NCBI RefSeq assembly: GCF_024498075.1 | Contig: NZ_JANHOF010000023.1 | Span: forward strand, 1-64,000 | Direction: 5' to 3' | Source of the DNA: Paenibacillus mendelii | GTDB taxonomy: Bacteria > Bacillota > Bacilli > Paenibacillales > Paenibacillaceae | DNA length: 64,000 bases | Part shown: positions 16,209-24,239 of the stretch, in pieces | Numbering within the stretch: position 1 is the stretch's first letter | Layout: every line of letters starts with the position of its first letter | Notes under the pieces: model-generated | What the model saw: only the letters and a program-made list of their open reading frames with translations | Databases searched by the model: none | What the model was told of the DNA's origin: nothing | Program-made: the position numbers and the translations under genes

Positions 16209-17756
16209 ATGGTATGGAACAAGGTAACGAACGTGCTTGACCGCGGCAACGAGGATTCCCCTGAAAAGGATGAAATCCCATTAACAATGGACGCCCTCAG
16301 ACAGATATTGGTCAATATGTCCGATGCGGAAGTCATTGAACGTACGGCTCTTGACGAGCGGACAATTACTCTCCTTTATATAAAAACTTTAATCGATCTC
16401 GAGCGGCTGAATGAATCCGTCATCGGGCCGCTTAGTGTCCTTTCCGATAATACGGTTTGCGAATGCATCACCGCGTCCAGCATTTCGGAAGTTACCGGTC
16501 AGCAGAAAGCGAAGCTGCTTCTTATGCAGGGCTCCGTGCTGGTGCACGACGACAGAATTGACCGGTGGTGGGCGGTGTCTCTGCCGAGTTCCTTGGGTCG
16601 CAGCATCGAGTCTTCCGATACGGAAACCATTATCTTAGGGCCTAAAGACAGCTTCAGCGAAAAAATCGATGAAAACATCACGCTCATTCGCAGGCGGCTA
16701 CCGACGCCCGATCTGAAAACCGAACAATTCTCAGTTGGTTCCCTCAGCAAAACCACGATCGTGATCATGTACATGGAAGGCATCACCAATCCGAAGCATG
16801 TCGCCATAGCCAGAGAGAAAATCGAGGCTATTGATTATGATATGATTCTGGAAGCGTCCCATCTCGGTTTTTTTATGGAAGACCATGTCCACAGCGTTTT
16901 TCCGCAGTTTATGCAGACCGACCGGCCGGATGCGTCAGCATACTACCTCGGTACGGGCAAGCTTGTCATAATGGTGGGAGGCACGCCCTTTGTTCTGATC
17001 GCTCCCATGACGTTCTTCCATTTGTTCCATTCCCCCGAGGATTATATTAACCGCTGGCTCGTGGCCAGCTTCCTTCGGCTAGTCCGCTATCTAAGCTTCA
17101 TGCTTTCCATCACGTTAATTCCGCTATATGTGGCATTAACGACCCACCATTATCAGATGGTTCCGCTGCAGATCCTGTTCGTGCTTCTTGATTCCAGGAG
17201 CAAGCTTCCATTTACGCCTTTCTGGGAAGCCTGCTGCATGCTGATTACGCTGGAAATCATGAAAGAAGCCAGCCTACGGATGCCCGCCAAGTCGGGACAA
17301 ACGCTGGGGGTCATCGGGGGGATCGTGATCGGCCAAGCAGCAGTCGAAGCAGGCTTTGCCAGCAAGGTGCTGATCGTGCTTGTCGGAATCTCGGCCATCG
17401 CTTCATTCCTGGTGCCTAACTATATGATCACGAAAGCCAATACGATGGTTCAATTCGCTTTGCTCATTCTAGCCTCTTACCTAGGACTTCTGGGTGTCGT
17501 GCTGGGTATTATTCTGCTGCTCATCCACCTGAATGGGCTATCTTCCCTCAAACAGCCTTATTTTGCGCCGGTCGCCCCTTTTTTCTGGAGAGATTGGAAG
17601 GATCTATTCATCCGGGCTCCTCTGCCATCTTTAAGAAGCCGGCCATTATTTTTGAACCCCCTGAAAAAGTGGATTTGTGCTGCTTATGCCCCAGTATCTG
17701 GTTCATCCCAATATGGTCTGGGCCATCATCGCCGTTGGCATTATATCCAACATTAA
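16209..17756 (+). CDS. Spore germination receptor A subunit (Ger(x)A), altered C-terminus
   Basis: GerA-family protein of about 515 aa in this frame. The start ATG 16209 is behind AGGTGATGG. The N-terminal hydrophilic domain runs to about residue 280 (MSDAEVIERTALDERTITLLYI, then GSLSKTTIVIMYMEGI), followed by 4-5 membrane segments with the characteristic FTPFWEACCMLITLEIMKEAS. Together with GerB and GerC it forms a nutrient receptor in the spore inner membrane. Family sequence runs through DWKDLFIRAPLPSLRSRPLF to about 17660. The last 30 residues are the gerB N-terminal region in another frame. A small deletion has apparently removed the gerA end and the gerB start. Confidence 0.8.
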   Translation: MVWNKVTNVLDRGNEDSPEKDEIPLTMDALRQILVNMSDAEVIERTALDERTITLLYIKTLIDLERLNESVIGPLSVLSDNTVCECITASSISEVTGQQKAKLLLMQGSVLVHDDRIDRWWAVSLPSSLGRSIESSDTETIILGPKDSFSEKIDENITLIRRRLPTPDLKTEQFSVGSLSKTTIVIMYMEGITNPKHVAIAREKIEAIDYDMILEASHLGFFMEDHVHSVFPQFMQTDRPDASAYYLGTGKLVIMVGGTPFVLIAPMTFFHLFHSPEDYINRWLVASFLRLVRYLSFMLSITLIPLYVALTTHHYQMVPLQILFVLLDSRSKLPFTPFWEACCMLITLEIMKEASLRMPAKSGQTLGVIGGIVIGQAAVEAGFASKVLIVLVGISAIASFLVPNYMITKANTMVQFALLILASYLGLLGVVLGIILLLIHLNGLSSLKQPYFAPVAPFFWRDWKDLFIRAPLPSLRSRPLFLNPLKKWICAAYAPVSGSSQYGLGHHRRWHYIQH

Positions 17757-18702
17757 TCTGATGCTGCTTGCCAAATGGTTCGCTTCGCCCTATTCCGGCA
17801 AAGGCTATGCCGGCTTTGTCGAGCTTTTCGGCGAAAGGAAGGTTCGTTTGTTCTCCTTCATCGGAATGCTGTTCATCTTTGTCAAGATTACGGTGATTAC
17901 GCTCGGCTATACCGAAATCATACATCAATTCGTGCTGCCGTCCATCCAGAGGGAATGGCTGCTTGCTTTCCTATTTGCTGTTGGCTGCTATCTGGCCGTG
18001 AAAGGCATGGAGAAGACGATTCGTTTCATCTTCATCGCCTATTTATGCTCGTTCTGGTTGATCCTGCTGTACATTCCTTTCTTCTTGCCTCCTATCGCCT
18101 CGATACATGATCTGTACCCGATCATTTCGATGGAACGTGACGACGGGATTTGGCAGGGCATGCTGCTGATCTGGGCATCGCTGTCTGGACCAGAATACCT
18201 CATATGCATCGGTGCCTGGTTCAGCCCCCGGGACAAGCTGCTTAGGCCGATGGCGATCGGGAACGCATTGACGATTGTGGAATACCTGGCACTGTTTATC
18301 GCCTCGACGTTGTATTTTGGGCCGGAATATTTGAGAAAAAGCAGCTACCCGGTCATCAACATGGTACGCTATTTGCAATCGCCGATCTTCGAACGTCTGG
18401 ATATCATGATGATTTGCATCCATATTTTCCACTATGTGTTTGCCATTGCGCTGCTCATTCTGCTGTTCTACGGTTCTCTCCGGATCATTGCGGGAAAAGC
18501 CATGAAACCAGCCAGCAGATCCGGCTTCATTGCGAGTTTCATGGTACTGTTTCTATGCATGCTCATCGTCTACCACTGGTTCTGGAAATCCGGTACGCAG
18601 GGACATTTCTGGCCGGTGCTTCAGGTCTGTTTCGCTGCGGTATCCTTCTTGGCGGTACCCGCCTTTATGATAGCCGCAGTAAGAATAAAGGGGCGTGCCT
18701 AA
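17677..18702 (+). CDS. Spore germination receptor B subunit (Ger(x)B), N-terminally truncated
   Basis: GerB-family permease-like protein (APC-type fold) of about 341 aa with nine to ten hydrophobic segments. The frame opens after a TGA at 17662 and family similarity begins at once (VLLMPQYLVHPNMVWAII), in the middle of the first membrane segment. About 20-30 residues of the usual N-terminus are therefore missing. The first possible start is GTG 17677, without a ribosome binding site, and it overlaps the extended gerA frame by 80 bases. The receptor encoded here is probably non-functional. The gerC gene follows one base after the stop. Confidence 0.75.
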   Translation: MLLMPQYLVHPNMVWAIIAVGIISNINLMLLAKWFASPYSGKGYAGFVELFGERKVRLFSFIGMLFIFVKITVITLGYTEIIHQFVLPSIQREWLLAFLFAVGCYLAVKGMEKTIRFIFIAYLCSFWLILLYIPFFLPPIASIHDLYPIISMERDDGIWQGMLLIWASLSGPEYLICIGAWFSPRDKLLRPMAIGNALTIVEYLALFIASTLYFGPEYLRKSSYPVINMVRYLQSPIFERLDIMMICIHIFHYVFAIALLILLFYGSLRIIAGKAMKPASRSGFIASFMVLFLCMLIVYHWFWKSGTQGHFWPVLQVCFAAVSFLAVPAFMIAAVRIKGRA

Positions 18703-18703
18703 C

Positions 18704-19795
18704 ATGAGTTGGAGAACGAAAGCCGCATTATGGGCTATGGCGGGTATTCTATTTGTAACTCCAGGATGCTCGAGCCGGGATTACAATATTATTGAAGAAA
18801 TCGCGCCTATCATTCTCTGGACCATCGATCAGGGTCAGGACGGCATGCTGGAAATAAGCTTGCTGGTGCCTCCTCTAGGCAGAGAAGAGAAGAAGATGAT
18901 AACACTTCATACCGATCTTCTAAAGGAGGGCAAAAAAGAATTTAACCGAAGCTATCATCGGGAGCTGAAGACCGGCCAGAAACGGGTCCTGTTCATCAGC
19001 GAGGAGTTCGCAAGGCAAGGGATGCGGCCCATTATTGACACCATACTAGCGGATCCCAAATTGTCACTGCGTCTTTATTTGGCCGTTTATCGGGGAGATC
19101 TACAGGGGTACTTGCAAAAGCAGATTAAGAAGGATCCGCTTATCGATTATTATATATATCGCAAATTCAAGCATTATGAAAGCAGAAGCCCTGGGGAAAT
19201 GACCGTCGTCAATCTGCATCAATATATAAAAAATCTCTATTCACCGCTTGCGGATCCGGTTCTGCCCGTATTTCAGGCGGATCAGAATGACTTAACCTAT
19301 GAGGGAACCGGTCTATTCCGTAAAGATAAGCTGGTTTCCGTATTGAGCCGAACCGAAGAACAAATGTTCCAGCTTCAGTACAAAAATCATCGCCTTCAGG
19401 ATCTTTCTCTGCCCGAATTGTCGGTCAACGTCAGCGATGTCCATGTCAAGCCCGACTGGAAGGTGGACCGCAGACAGGCGAGAGTAACAATTAACATGGA
19501 AATCCGATGCCGAATCGAGGAGTACCACGGAAATAAAGATTTACTGGACCCTGCCCAGTTAGATGAGCTTAACCGGAACATCGGAGCCTATATGGATAAA
19601 CAAACCGTATCGCTTTTCAAAAAAATGCAGGAGCTGAAAGTGGATCCTTTGAACATGGGATCATACGCTTCAGGGGCTTTTCAGAGTCGGATCGAAAGAA
19701 AGGATTGGCAAAAAGAATGGCCGCAAATGAAGGTCGCGGTACATTACAAGACATTTATGGAGCCGCTGACCAATTCGCTCAGCGGAAGCCGGTAA
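18704..19795 (+). CDS. Spore germination receptor C lipoprotein (Ger(x)C)
   Basis: 363 aa from ATG 18704. The lipoprotein signal has lipobox FVTPGC (Cys near residue 22), so the protein is anchored to the outer face of the spore inner membrane. The remainder has the mixed alpha/beta pattern of Ger(x)C, with SRSPGEMTVVNLHQYIKNLY and YEGTGLFRKDKLV in the middle, matching the family's conserved (F/Y)xGxAxFKxdkLv strand motif. The CDS appears intact, unlike its gerA and gerB partners. Confidence 0.88.
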   Translation: MSWRTKAALWAMAGILFVTPGCSSRDYNIIEEIAPIILWTIDQGQDGMLEISLLVPPLGREEKKMITLHTDLLKEGKKEFNRSYHRELKTGQKRVLFISEEFARQGMRPIIDTILADPKLSLRLYLAVYRGDLQGYLQKQIKKDPLIDYYIYRKFKHYESRSPGEMTVVNLHQYIKNLYSPLADPVLPVFQADQNDLTYEGTGLFRKDKLVSVLSRTEEQMFQLQYKNHRLQDLSLPELSVNVSDVHVKPDWKVDRRQARVTINMEIRCRIEEYHGNKDLLDPAQLDELNRNIGAYMDKQTVSLFKKMQELKVDPLNMGSYASGAFQSRIERKDWQKEWPQMKVAVHYKTFMEPLTNSLSGSR

Positions 19796-19799
19796 TGGA

Positions 19800-20240
19800 T
19801 AAAAATAATCTGGCAGTGCCAAAACTGCACAAAGCTAAACATGAACGAATAAGACGTCCGATCCGCGATATTCCCCATTACAATATTTCCAAGGACAACA
19901 CCCAGATCCGACATGGCGATAAACAGGCCAATCAATAGGTTGCGGGTGGCACTGACACGACGAAGGTCAAGTAAGTAACTAGAATCGGATAGATTAACGC
20001 CATCCCTAAAGCGATCAGCCGCGAAGCAGCATACATCAAGGCTTCCGGGCCGATTACTGCCAGCGATAATAGATCAATATCGGCAGCCATGTAAACCAGA
20101 AGGCCGCTTGTCAGCAGAGGATGCCATTGGCCGTCGGAAGGGATTCTGGTCCGAAGCGCAAAGCGGGCTGCGACCATCACTCCTGCTTGCAGCATGAAGA
20201 ACAAGCCTGGATTGCCGGACCAGAATACCTCTGCATATTT
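19800..20240 (-). pseudogene. Major facilitator transporter, 3' fragment with frameshift
   Basis: On the minus strand, two frames together give the C-terminal quarter of an MFS permease: ALGMALIYPILVTYLTFVV in one frame, then after a shift near 19935 LIGLFIAMSDLGVVLGNIVM and GNIADRTSYSFMF in the next. No start or upstream half is present. The fragment ends just before gerC on the opposite strand. Confidence 0.65.
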
Positions 20241-20283
20241 CAGGTAAAAATAGCTGTGTCTCACAAAAAAGGAGTGACCAGCA

Positions 20284-20523
20284 ATGACCACATTGGCTCC
20301 ACACGAAGCGTTGGAAATTCACGAGGCGATTAACTTCAAGACACTCTGCCTGGCCAAATCGAAGCTGATGCAAGGTCTCGTTTTTGACCAAGAATTGAAG
20401 GATTTGATGCAAAAGGACGTGGAACAGTCGCTCCAAGGCTTGACCGACTTGCAGGCATTATATAAGCGGGCGCCGTTCAGCGCCCCGGTACCGGAAAAAC
20501 GGCCCACTCCCATTCTGAATTGA
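20284..20523 (+). CDS. Small spore coat-associated protein, YraE/YraF type
   Basis: 79 aa with a strong AAAAAAGGAGTG site. The core EALEIHEAINFKTLCLAKSK and QALYKRA resembles the product at 22073, which shares HETLEVHEMAAFKTVCLTKSK-like sequence and the same LxxxVE pattern. Small proteins of this type flank adhB in the B. subtilis yra cluster (yraD, yraE, adhB, yraF, yraG), whose products belong to the spore coat. It is the first gene of a five-gene unit here. Confidence 0.75.
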   Translation: MTTLAPHEALEIHEAINFKTLCLAKSKLMQGLVFDQELKDLMQKDVEQSLQGLTDLQALYKRAPFSAPVPEKRPTPILN

Positions 20524-20537
20524 GGTGACTGCTTACA

Positions 20538-20924
20538 ATGACAATGGATTATCTGGATCCGGCGGAAGCGCTAAACATGCCGGAGAAGGCGGACATGACG
20601 TTCGCGATGGATTTCCTGATCCGCACGAAGGACGGTGTTCGCAACACCGCGTTCGCGATCACGGAGACGGCCTCGCCCGAGGCCAGGGCTCTGCTGCGCG
20701 CGCAGCTGCATCAAGGCATCGCGCTGCACCAGGAGATCTCTGAGCTGATGATCCGCAAGAAATGGTTTCACCCTTACGAGCTGCAGGAGCAGTTCCAGCT
20801 GGACATGCTCGGAGCGACGCAGACGATGGACATTGCGAAGCTGCGGTTGTTCCCGGACGATACTAGACGCAAAGGCATGTTCGACCGCACGCCGGACGAG
20901 CATATGGGAGGGCACCAAGCATGA
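20538..20924 (+). CDS. CotF-family spore coat protein, YraD/YraG type
   Basis: A 128-aa helical protein of the CotF family. FAMDFLIRTKDGVRNTAFAI and TASPEARALLRAQLHQGI correspond to the ferritin-like two-helix core, followed by KKWFHPYELQEQFQLDM with the family's aromatic-Pro turn. It starts at ATG 20538 behind GAGGTGAC and overlaps the next gene by four bases (ATGA). The product is expected in the spore coat. The sequence is GC-richer than its surroundings, as is the whole cluster. Confidence 0.85.
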   Translation: MTMDYLDPAEALNMPEKADMTFAMDFLIRTKDGVRNTAFAITETASPEARALLRAQLHQGIALHQEISELMIRKKWFHPYELQEQFQLDMLGATQTMDIAKLRLFPDDTRRKGMFDRTPDEHMGGHQA

Positions 20925-22057
20925 AGGCGGTAACGTATCAAGGCATTAAAAACGTTCAGGTCAAAGAGGTGCCCGATGCGAAAATCGAGAAGCCGGACGA
21001 CATGATCGTCCGGATTACGGCAAGCGCCATCTGCGGCTCGGACCTCCATCTGTTTCACGGCATGATTCCGAATATGCAGGAGGATTTCGTGGTCGGACAT
21101 GAGCCTATGGGGATCGTCGAGGAGGTCGGTCCCGGCGTGACCAAGCTGAAGAAAGGGGATCGCGTGATCATCCCGTTCAATATCGCATGCGGGCAGTGCT
21201 GGTATTGCCAGAACCACCTGGAGAGCCAGTGCGACAACTCGAACGAGCATGGCGATATGGGCGCCTACTTCGGCTATTCCGGCACGACCGGAGGCATTCC
21301 CGGCGGACAGGCCGAGTATCTAAGGGTTCCGTTCGCGGATTTCACCCATTTCAAAATCCCTGAAAGCTGCGAGCAGCCCGACGAGAAGCTGACAGTGATC
21401 GCCGACGCGATGACAACAGCTTTCTGGAGCGTTGACAACGCGGGCGTCAAGGACGGCGATACGGTCATCGTGATCGGCTGCGGTCCGGTCGGCCTGTTCG
21501 CGCAAAAGTTTTGCTGGATGAAGGGCGCGAAGCGCGTCATCGCGCTGGACTTCCTCGATTACCGGCTGCAGCACGCCAAACGGATCAACAACGTGGAAAT
21601 CGTCAACATCGAGCAGTACAAGAATGTCGGTAACGAGCTGAAGGAGATGACGCAGGGCGGCGCGGATGTCGTGATCGACTGCTCGGGCATGAGCGGCAAG
21701 ATGTCTCCGCTCGAGCAGCTCGCCTCGGGCCTCAAGCTGCACGGCGGCGCAATGGGCGGGCTCGTGATCGCTTCCCAATGCGTGCGCAAGGGCGGCACGA
21801 TTCAGGTGACCGGCGTCTACGGAGGCCGGTACAACGCGTTCCCGATGGGCGATATTTTTCAGCGCAACATTACGGTGAAGACGGGCCAAGCGCCGGTCAT
21901 TCACTACATGCCTTACATGTATGAGCTTGTCGATACCGGCAAGATCGACCCCGGCGATATCGTTACGCATGTCATTCCGCTCAGCGAAGCGAAGCGCGGG
22001 TACGAAATGTTCGATACGCGGCAGGACAACTGCATCAAGGTTGTACTTAAGCCTTAG
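20921..22057 (+). CDS. adhB: Zinc-dependent alcohol dehydrogenase, AdhB-like
   Basis: 378-aa medium-chain dehydrogenase. Catalytic zinc ligands are seen in SAICGSDLHLFHG and GHEPMGIVEEVG. The structural zinc Cys cluster is CGQCWYCQNHLESQC. The nucleotide-binding motif is VIGCGPVGLFAQ, and the C-terminal IDPGDIVTHVIPLSEA is normal for the glutathione-independent formaldehyde dehydrogenase-like group. Its position between CotF-type gene pairs matches B. subtilis adhB in the yra cluster, where it is expressed in the mother cell and linked to the coat. Complete and in frame. Confidence 0.88.
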   Translation: MKAVTYQGIKNVQVKEVPDAKIEKPDDMIVRITASAICGSDLHLFHGMIPNMQEDFVVGHEPMGIVEEVGPGVTKLKKGDRVIIPFNIACGQCWYCQNHLESQCDNSNEHGDMGAYFGYSGTTGGIPGGQAEYLRVPFADFTHFKIPESCEQPDEKLTVIADAMTTAFWSVDNAGVKDGDTVIVIGCGPVGLFAQKFCWMKGAKRVIALDFLDYRLQHAKRINNVEIVNIEQYKNVGNELKEMTQGGADVVIDCSGMSGKMSPLEQLASGLKLHGGAMGGLVIASQCVRKGGTIQVTGVYGGRYNAFPMGDIFQRNITVKTGQAPVIHYMPYMYELVDTGKIDPGDIVTHVIPLSEAKRGYEMFDTRQDNCIKVVLKP

Positions 22058-22072
22058 AAGGGGGCAATGTTT

Positions 22073-22267
22073 ATGGGATATGCGTTGCACGAAACGCTGG
22101 AGGTTCACGAGATGGCGGCGTTCAAGACGGTCTGCCTGACGAAGTCGAAAACGATGCAGGCGCTGGTCTCGGACCCGGCGCTCAAGCAGATTTTGCAGCG
22201 GGATGTGGAGCTCACGACGCGGCAGCTGCAGGAGCTTGGCGGGATTATGAACAAAGCGATGCAATAG
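22073..22267 (+). CDS. Small spore coat-associated protein, YraE/YraF type (second copy)
   Basis: 64 aa from ATG 22073. An ATG two codons earlier is too close to the AGAAGGGGG site. The sequence LHETLEVHEMAAFKTVCLTK parallels the product at 20284, and it ends RQLQELGGIMNKAM. It lies 15 bases after adhB. Confidence 0.78.
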   Translation: MGYALHETLEVHEMAAFKTVCLTKSKTMQALVSDPALKQILQRDVELTTRQLQELGGIMNKAMQ

Positions 22268-22279
22268 GAGTGTGGACAA

Positions 22280-22579
22280 ATGAACACAATATTGGAGCAT
22301 ATAACCGGCATGCATGTGATGACGGACCAGGTGATCGCGATGGATTACCTGACGACAACCAAATCGGCCGTACGCAATTATGCCGCGGCGGTGACGGAGT
22401 CGGGCACGCCGGAGGTGAAGGCGACGCTGCTGCGTCATCTCGACGAAGCGATCGACATGCACAAGGCGATTACGATGTACATGATGCAAAAGGGGCTGTA
22501 TCATCCCTGGAACACCCAGGAGCAGCTGCAGCTGGATCTGCAGAGCATGCAGACAGCGCTCAGCCTGCCGTCCATGTAA
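22280..22579 (+). CDS. CotF-family spore coat protein (second copy)
   Basis: 99 aa from ATG 22280 with TAGGAGTGTG upstream. VIAMDYLTTTKSAVRNYAAA and SGTPEVKATLLRHLDEAIDM match the first CotF-like protein at 20538, and the ending QKGLYHPWNTQEQLQLDL keeps the family turn. It is the last gene of the five-gene unit, followed by a terminator. The order small-CotF-adhB-small-CotF suggests duplication of a two-gene unit around adhB. Confidence 0.85.
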   Translation: MNTILEHITGMHVMTDQVIAMDYLTTTKSAVRNYAAAVTESGTPEVKATLLRHLDEAIDMHKAITMYMMQKGLYHPWNTQEQLQLDLQSMQTALSLPSM

Positions 22580-22590
22580 CGAGCCCCGCG

Positions 22591-22643
22591 AAGCTATCTT
22601 CCTGTTCGGAGCGTTCCGGCTCCGCGGGAGGGTAGCTTTTTTC
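22591..22643 (+). terminator. Terminator of the yra/adhB-like cluster
   Basis: AAGCTATC (22591-22598) pairs with GGTAGCTT (22631-22638) around an internally structured GC-rich loop, followed by TTTTTC. Confidence 0.7.
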
Positions 22644-22689
22644 GCTCGGCGCTGGCGCGTCTACGATGGAATGAGACTTCTATACCCCT

Positions 22690-22839
22690 TACATTGCGGC
22701 GATCCGATTATGTTTGAGCTTGGCAGCCTATTTTTTCCCAGCCAATCTGGAGCTTGATACGGAGTGGTATGTTGCTTTTGGAGGCGTGAAGTTCTGGCTC
22801 CATCCCAAAACCAAATACCGTGTTTTGCCTCTAAATTGA
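22690..22839 (+). pseudogene. Remnant resembling a small DUF5348-like protein
   Basis: Two frames give LHCGDPIMFELGS and, after a shift near 22745, LELDTEWYVAFGGVKFWL up to a TGA at 22837. The HCGD and WYVxF pattern recalls small phage-type DUF5348 proteins. There is no start codon with a ribosome binding site. Recognition is weak. Confidence 0.3.
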
Positions 22840-22860
22840 CCTGCCAATGGCGGGTCTTTT
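22838..22860 (+). terminator. Hairpin with T-run
   Basis: GACCTGCC and GGCGGGTC pair around AAT (one mismatch), followed by TTTT. Confidence 0.6.
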
Positions 22861-23282
22861 CCTTTGTCCGTCATTCCGCAAGCCTAAATCTAATCGCCAA
22901 ATGCTTGTCGGTTCCTAATTCACCGACCATTAAAGTGGCTGATGACAACTACGGAAACTCACAGAAGAAAAGGACTGGCTACTAATCTGCAACTAACTGA
23001 ATGTGTAAACGGTAGCACAATCGAAATTGAGTATTGCCGTTAGAACAAGCAGTTGTATGGCAATAAGGTAGTCTAACTTTCACTCATGGTCGCTCAAACT
23101 ATGGATGGGCGGCACGGCCGGCGTAGCGCGTTCAACTCCCGAAGGACACCGATAAGAGGACGCGTATCTTTCTGCATTTCTGGCAAGGTTGAAATCCTGC
23201 GAATAAGCGAGCATTCGTGAGAAAACTGAATCGTACTGAGGGAGTTTAATAAATTCTCTGCACCTATTGTTGTCTATACCCC
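22861..23282. other. Intergenic stretch, no supported gene
   Basis: Nothing recognisable apart from the 36-bp segment at 23191 that is repeated at the window start. A minus-strand open frame at 23080-23286 has no start signal and only covers this repeat. Confidence 0.5.
23191..23227 (+). repeat. 36-bp segment shared with 1-36
   Basis: Begins GAAATCCTGCGAATAAGCGA and matches the first bases of the window with scattered substitutions. Confidence 0.4.
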
Positions 23283-23862
23283 TCACCAGTGTGCTTTAAA
23301 GACCTCAATGGGACGCATCATTTCGTGATCTTCATGCTCCAGCATGTGACAATGCCACACATAACGTCCGGTGAAGGGTCCAAAACGGGCTATAATAGAT
23401 GTAATGTAACCAAAGGGGGTCTGAACTGTATCTTTTAATCCCGTTTCAAAGGGATCAGGAGGAGAGGGAGGTCCCGTAAAAATAAGGTTTCCGTTTTTTG
23501 AAAAAGAGAAACATCAAAAGGTTGACGATCAAGAATTTGAAAGTCAACCAAATGGAGATGGATGGGGTGAGGATCATCATCGATTATATTGATGATTCGC
23601 CAAATTTCAATGGTACCTGCTTCAATTCTTTCGGATATTCGATCTATCCACATTTTACCATCCAATAAATTTGAGGATCGACCATATTGATCCTTGATTC
23701 TAATGAGTGTTAAATCTCTTGTTCTCTTTGCCATATTCCTTGTGAGTCGTTTGAATTCCCCTAAATAAAAAGGAAGGGAGCTGGTATCTGTAATTAACGG
23801 TAGGGTTACTCTGAATTGCATGACTTCTGTTGTTTCAGGGGATGTATTTGATGTATTTGAGG
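23283..23862 (-). pseudogene. cotA: CotA-like multicopper oxidase, 3' fragment with frameshift
   Basis: The minus strand encodes the C-terminal domain of a CotA-type spore coat laccase. MQFRVTLPL, DDPHPIHLHLVDFQILDR (type 1/3 copper ligands) and, in another frame, GYVWHCHMLEHEDHEMM-like sequence ending EVFKAHW are seen. The frame breaks at a T6 run (23494-23499, A6 on the coding strand), where one extra base would restore QKNGNLIFTGPPSPP. The N-terminal two thirds are absent because the piece ends at the insertion boundary. CotA makes the brown spore pigment, but this copy is inactive. Confidence 0.85.
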
Positions 23863-24239
23863 TCACGATATAACTCCTCCATAGCGCGCCAAGAGCCATA
23901 CACATCGCCAAATGGCTGATGAATTAAATACAAATCCAAATAATCTAATTGCAATCTTTCCAGTGATTTTTCAAATGCTTTTTTCGTCCGCTCATAGCCA
24001 GCATCCTGAACCCAAAGTTTCGTAGTAATAAATAATTCCTCTCTTGTTATGCCACACCGTTTGATCGCTCTGCCAACGGCTTCTTCATTGAGATAAGAGG
24101 CAGCTGTATCAATCAGTCGATAGCCCGCCATAATAGCGTCATAAACGCTTTGTTCACACTCATTTTGATCTGCAATCTGAAAAACACCAAAACCGAGTAT
24201 AGGCATCTCAACACCATTATTCAAAATTACTTTTTGCAT
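23863..24239 (-). pseudogene. Aldo/keto reductase, 5' part of a split gene
   Basis: Starts at ATG 24239 behind TTGGAGG and encodes 125 residues: VEMPILGFGVFQI, a barrel segment with catalytic Asp and Tyr (YRLIDTAASYLNEEAVG), the catalytic Lys (FITTKLW) and DLYLIHQP. It ends inside a Glu codon after MEELYR, where the 14.2-kb block begins. The rest of the gene is at 9174-9648. Reading on into the block adds a few cotA-derived codons to a stop. Confidence 0.9.

Larger units (their letters stand above)
9649..23862. other. 14.2-kb block inserted into an aldo/keto reductase gene
   Basis: The flanks 9648 and 23863 belong to adjacent bases of one reductase codon, so removing this block restores the gene exactly. 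No target-site duplication, terminal inverted repeat or recombinase was seen. Both ends lie inside other genes: a metallo-beta-lactamase gene lacking its signal peptide start (left) and a cotA gene lacking its 5' part (right). The cargo includes cardiolipin synthase, gerA/B/C-like genes and a CotF/adhB-like cluster. Two copies of the window's intergenic repeat family occur inside, so the DNA comes from the same or a related genome. An assembly chimera cannot be excluded. Confidence 0.75.

Noticed and set aside
16034..16240. 68-codon open frame before gerA
   Set aside because: No ribosome binding site, no family resemblance, and it overlaps the gerA start region.
21320..22504. Long minus-strand open frame of 394 codons across adhB
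   Set aside because: It is antisense to adhB and the second CotF-like gene, in a GC-rich region where such shadow frames are common; the composition is rich in Arg and His.
9649..23862. The 14.2-kb block as a prophage, ICE or skin-like excisable element
   Set aside because: No integrase, recombinase, transposase, phage or conjugation gene and no att-like direct repeat was found at its ends.
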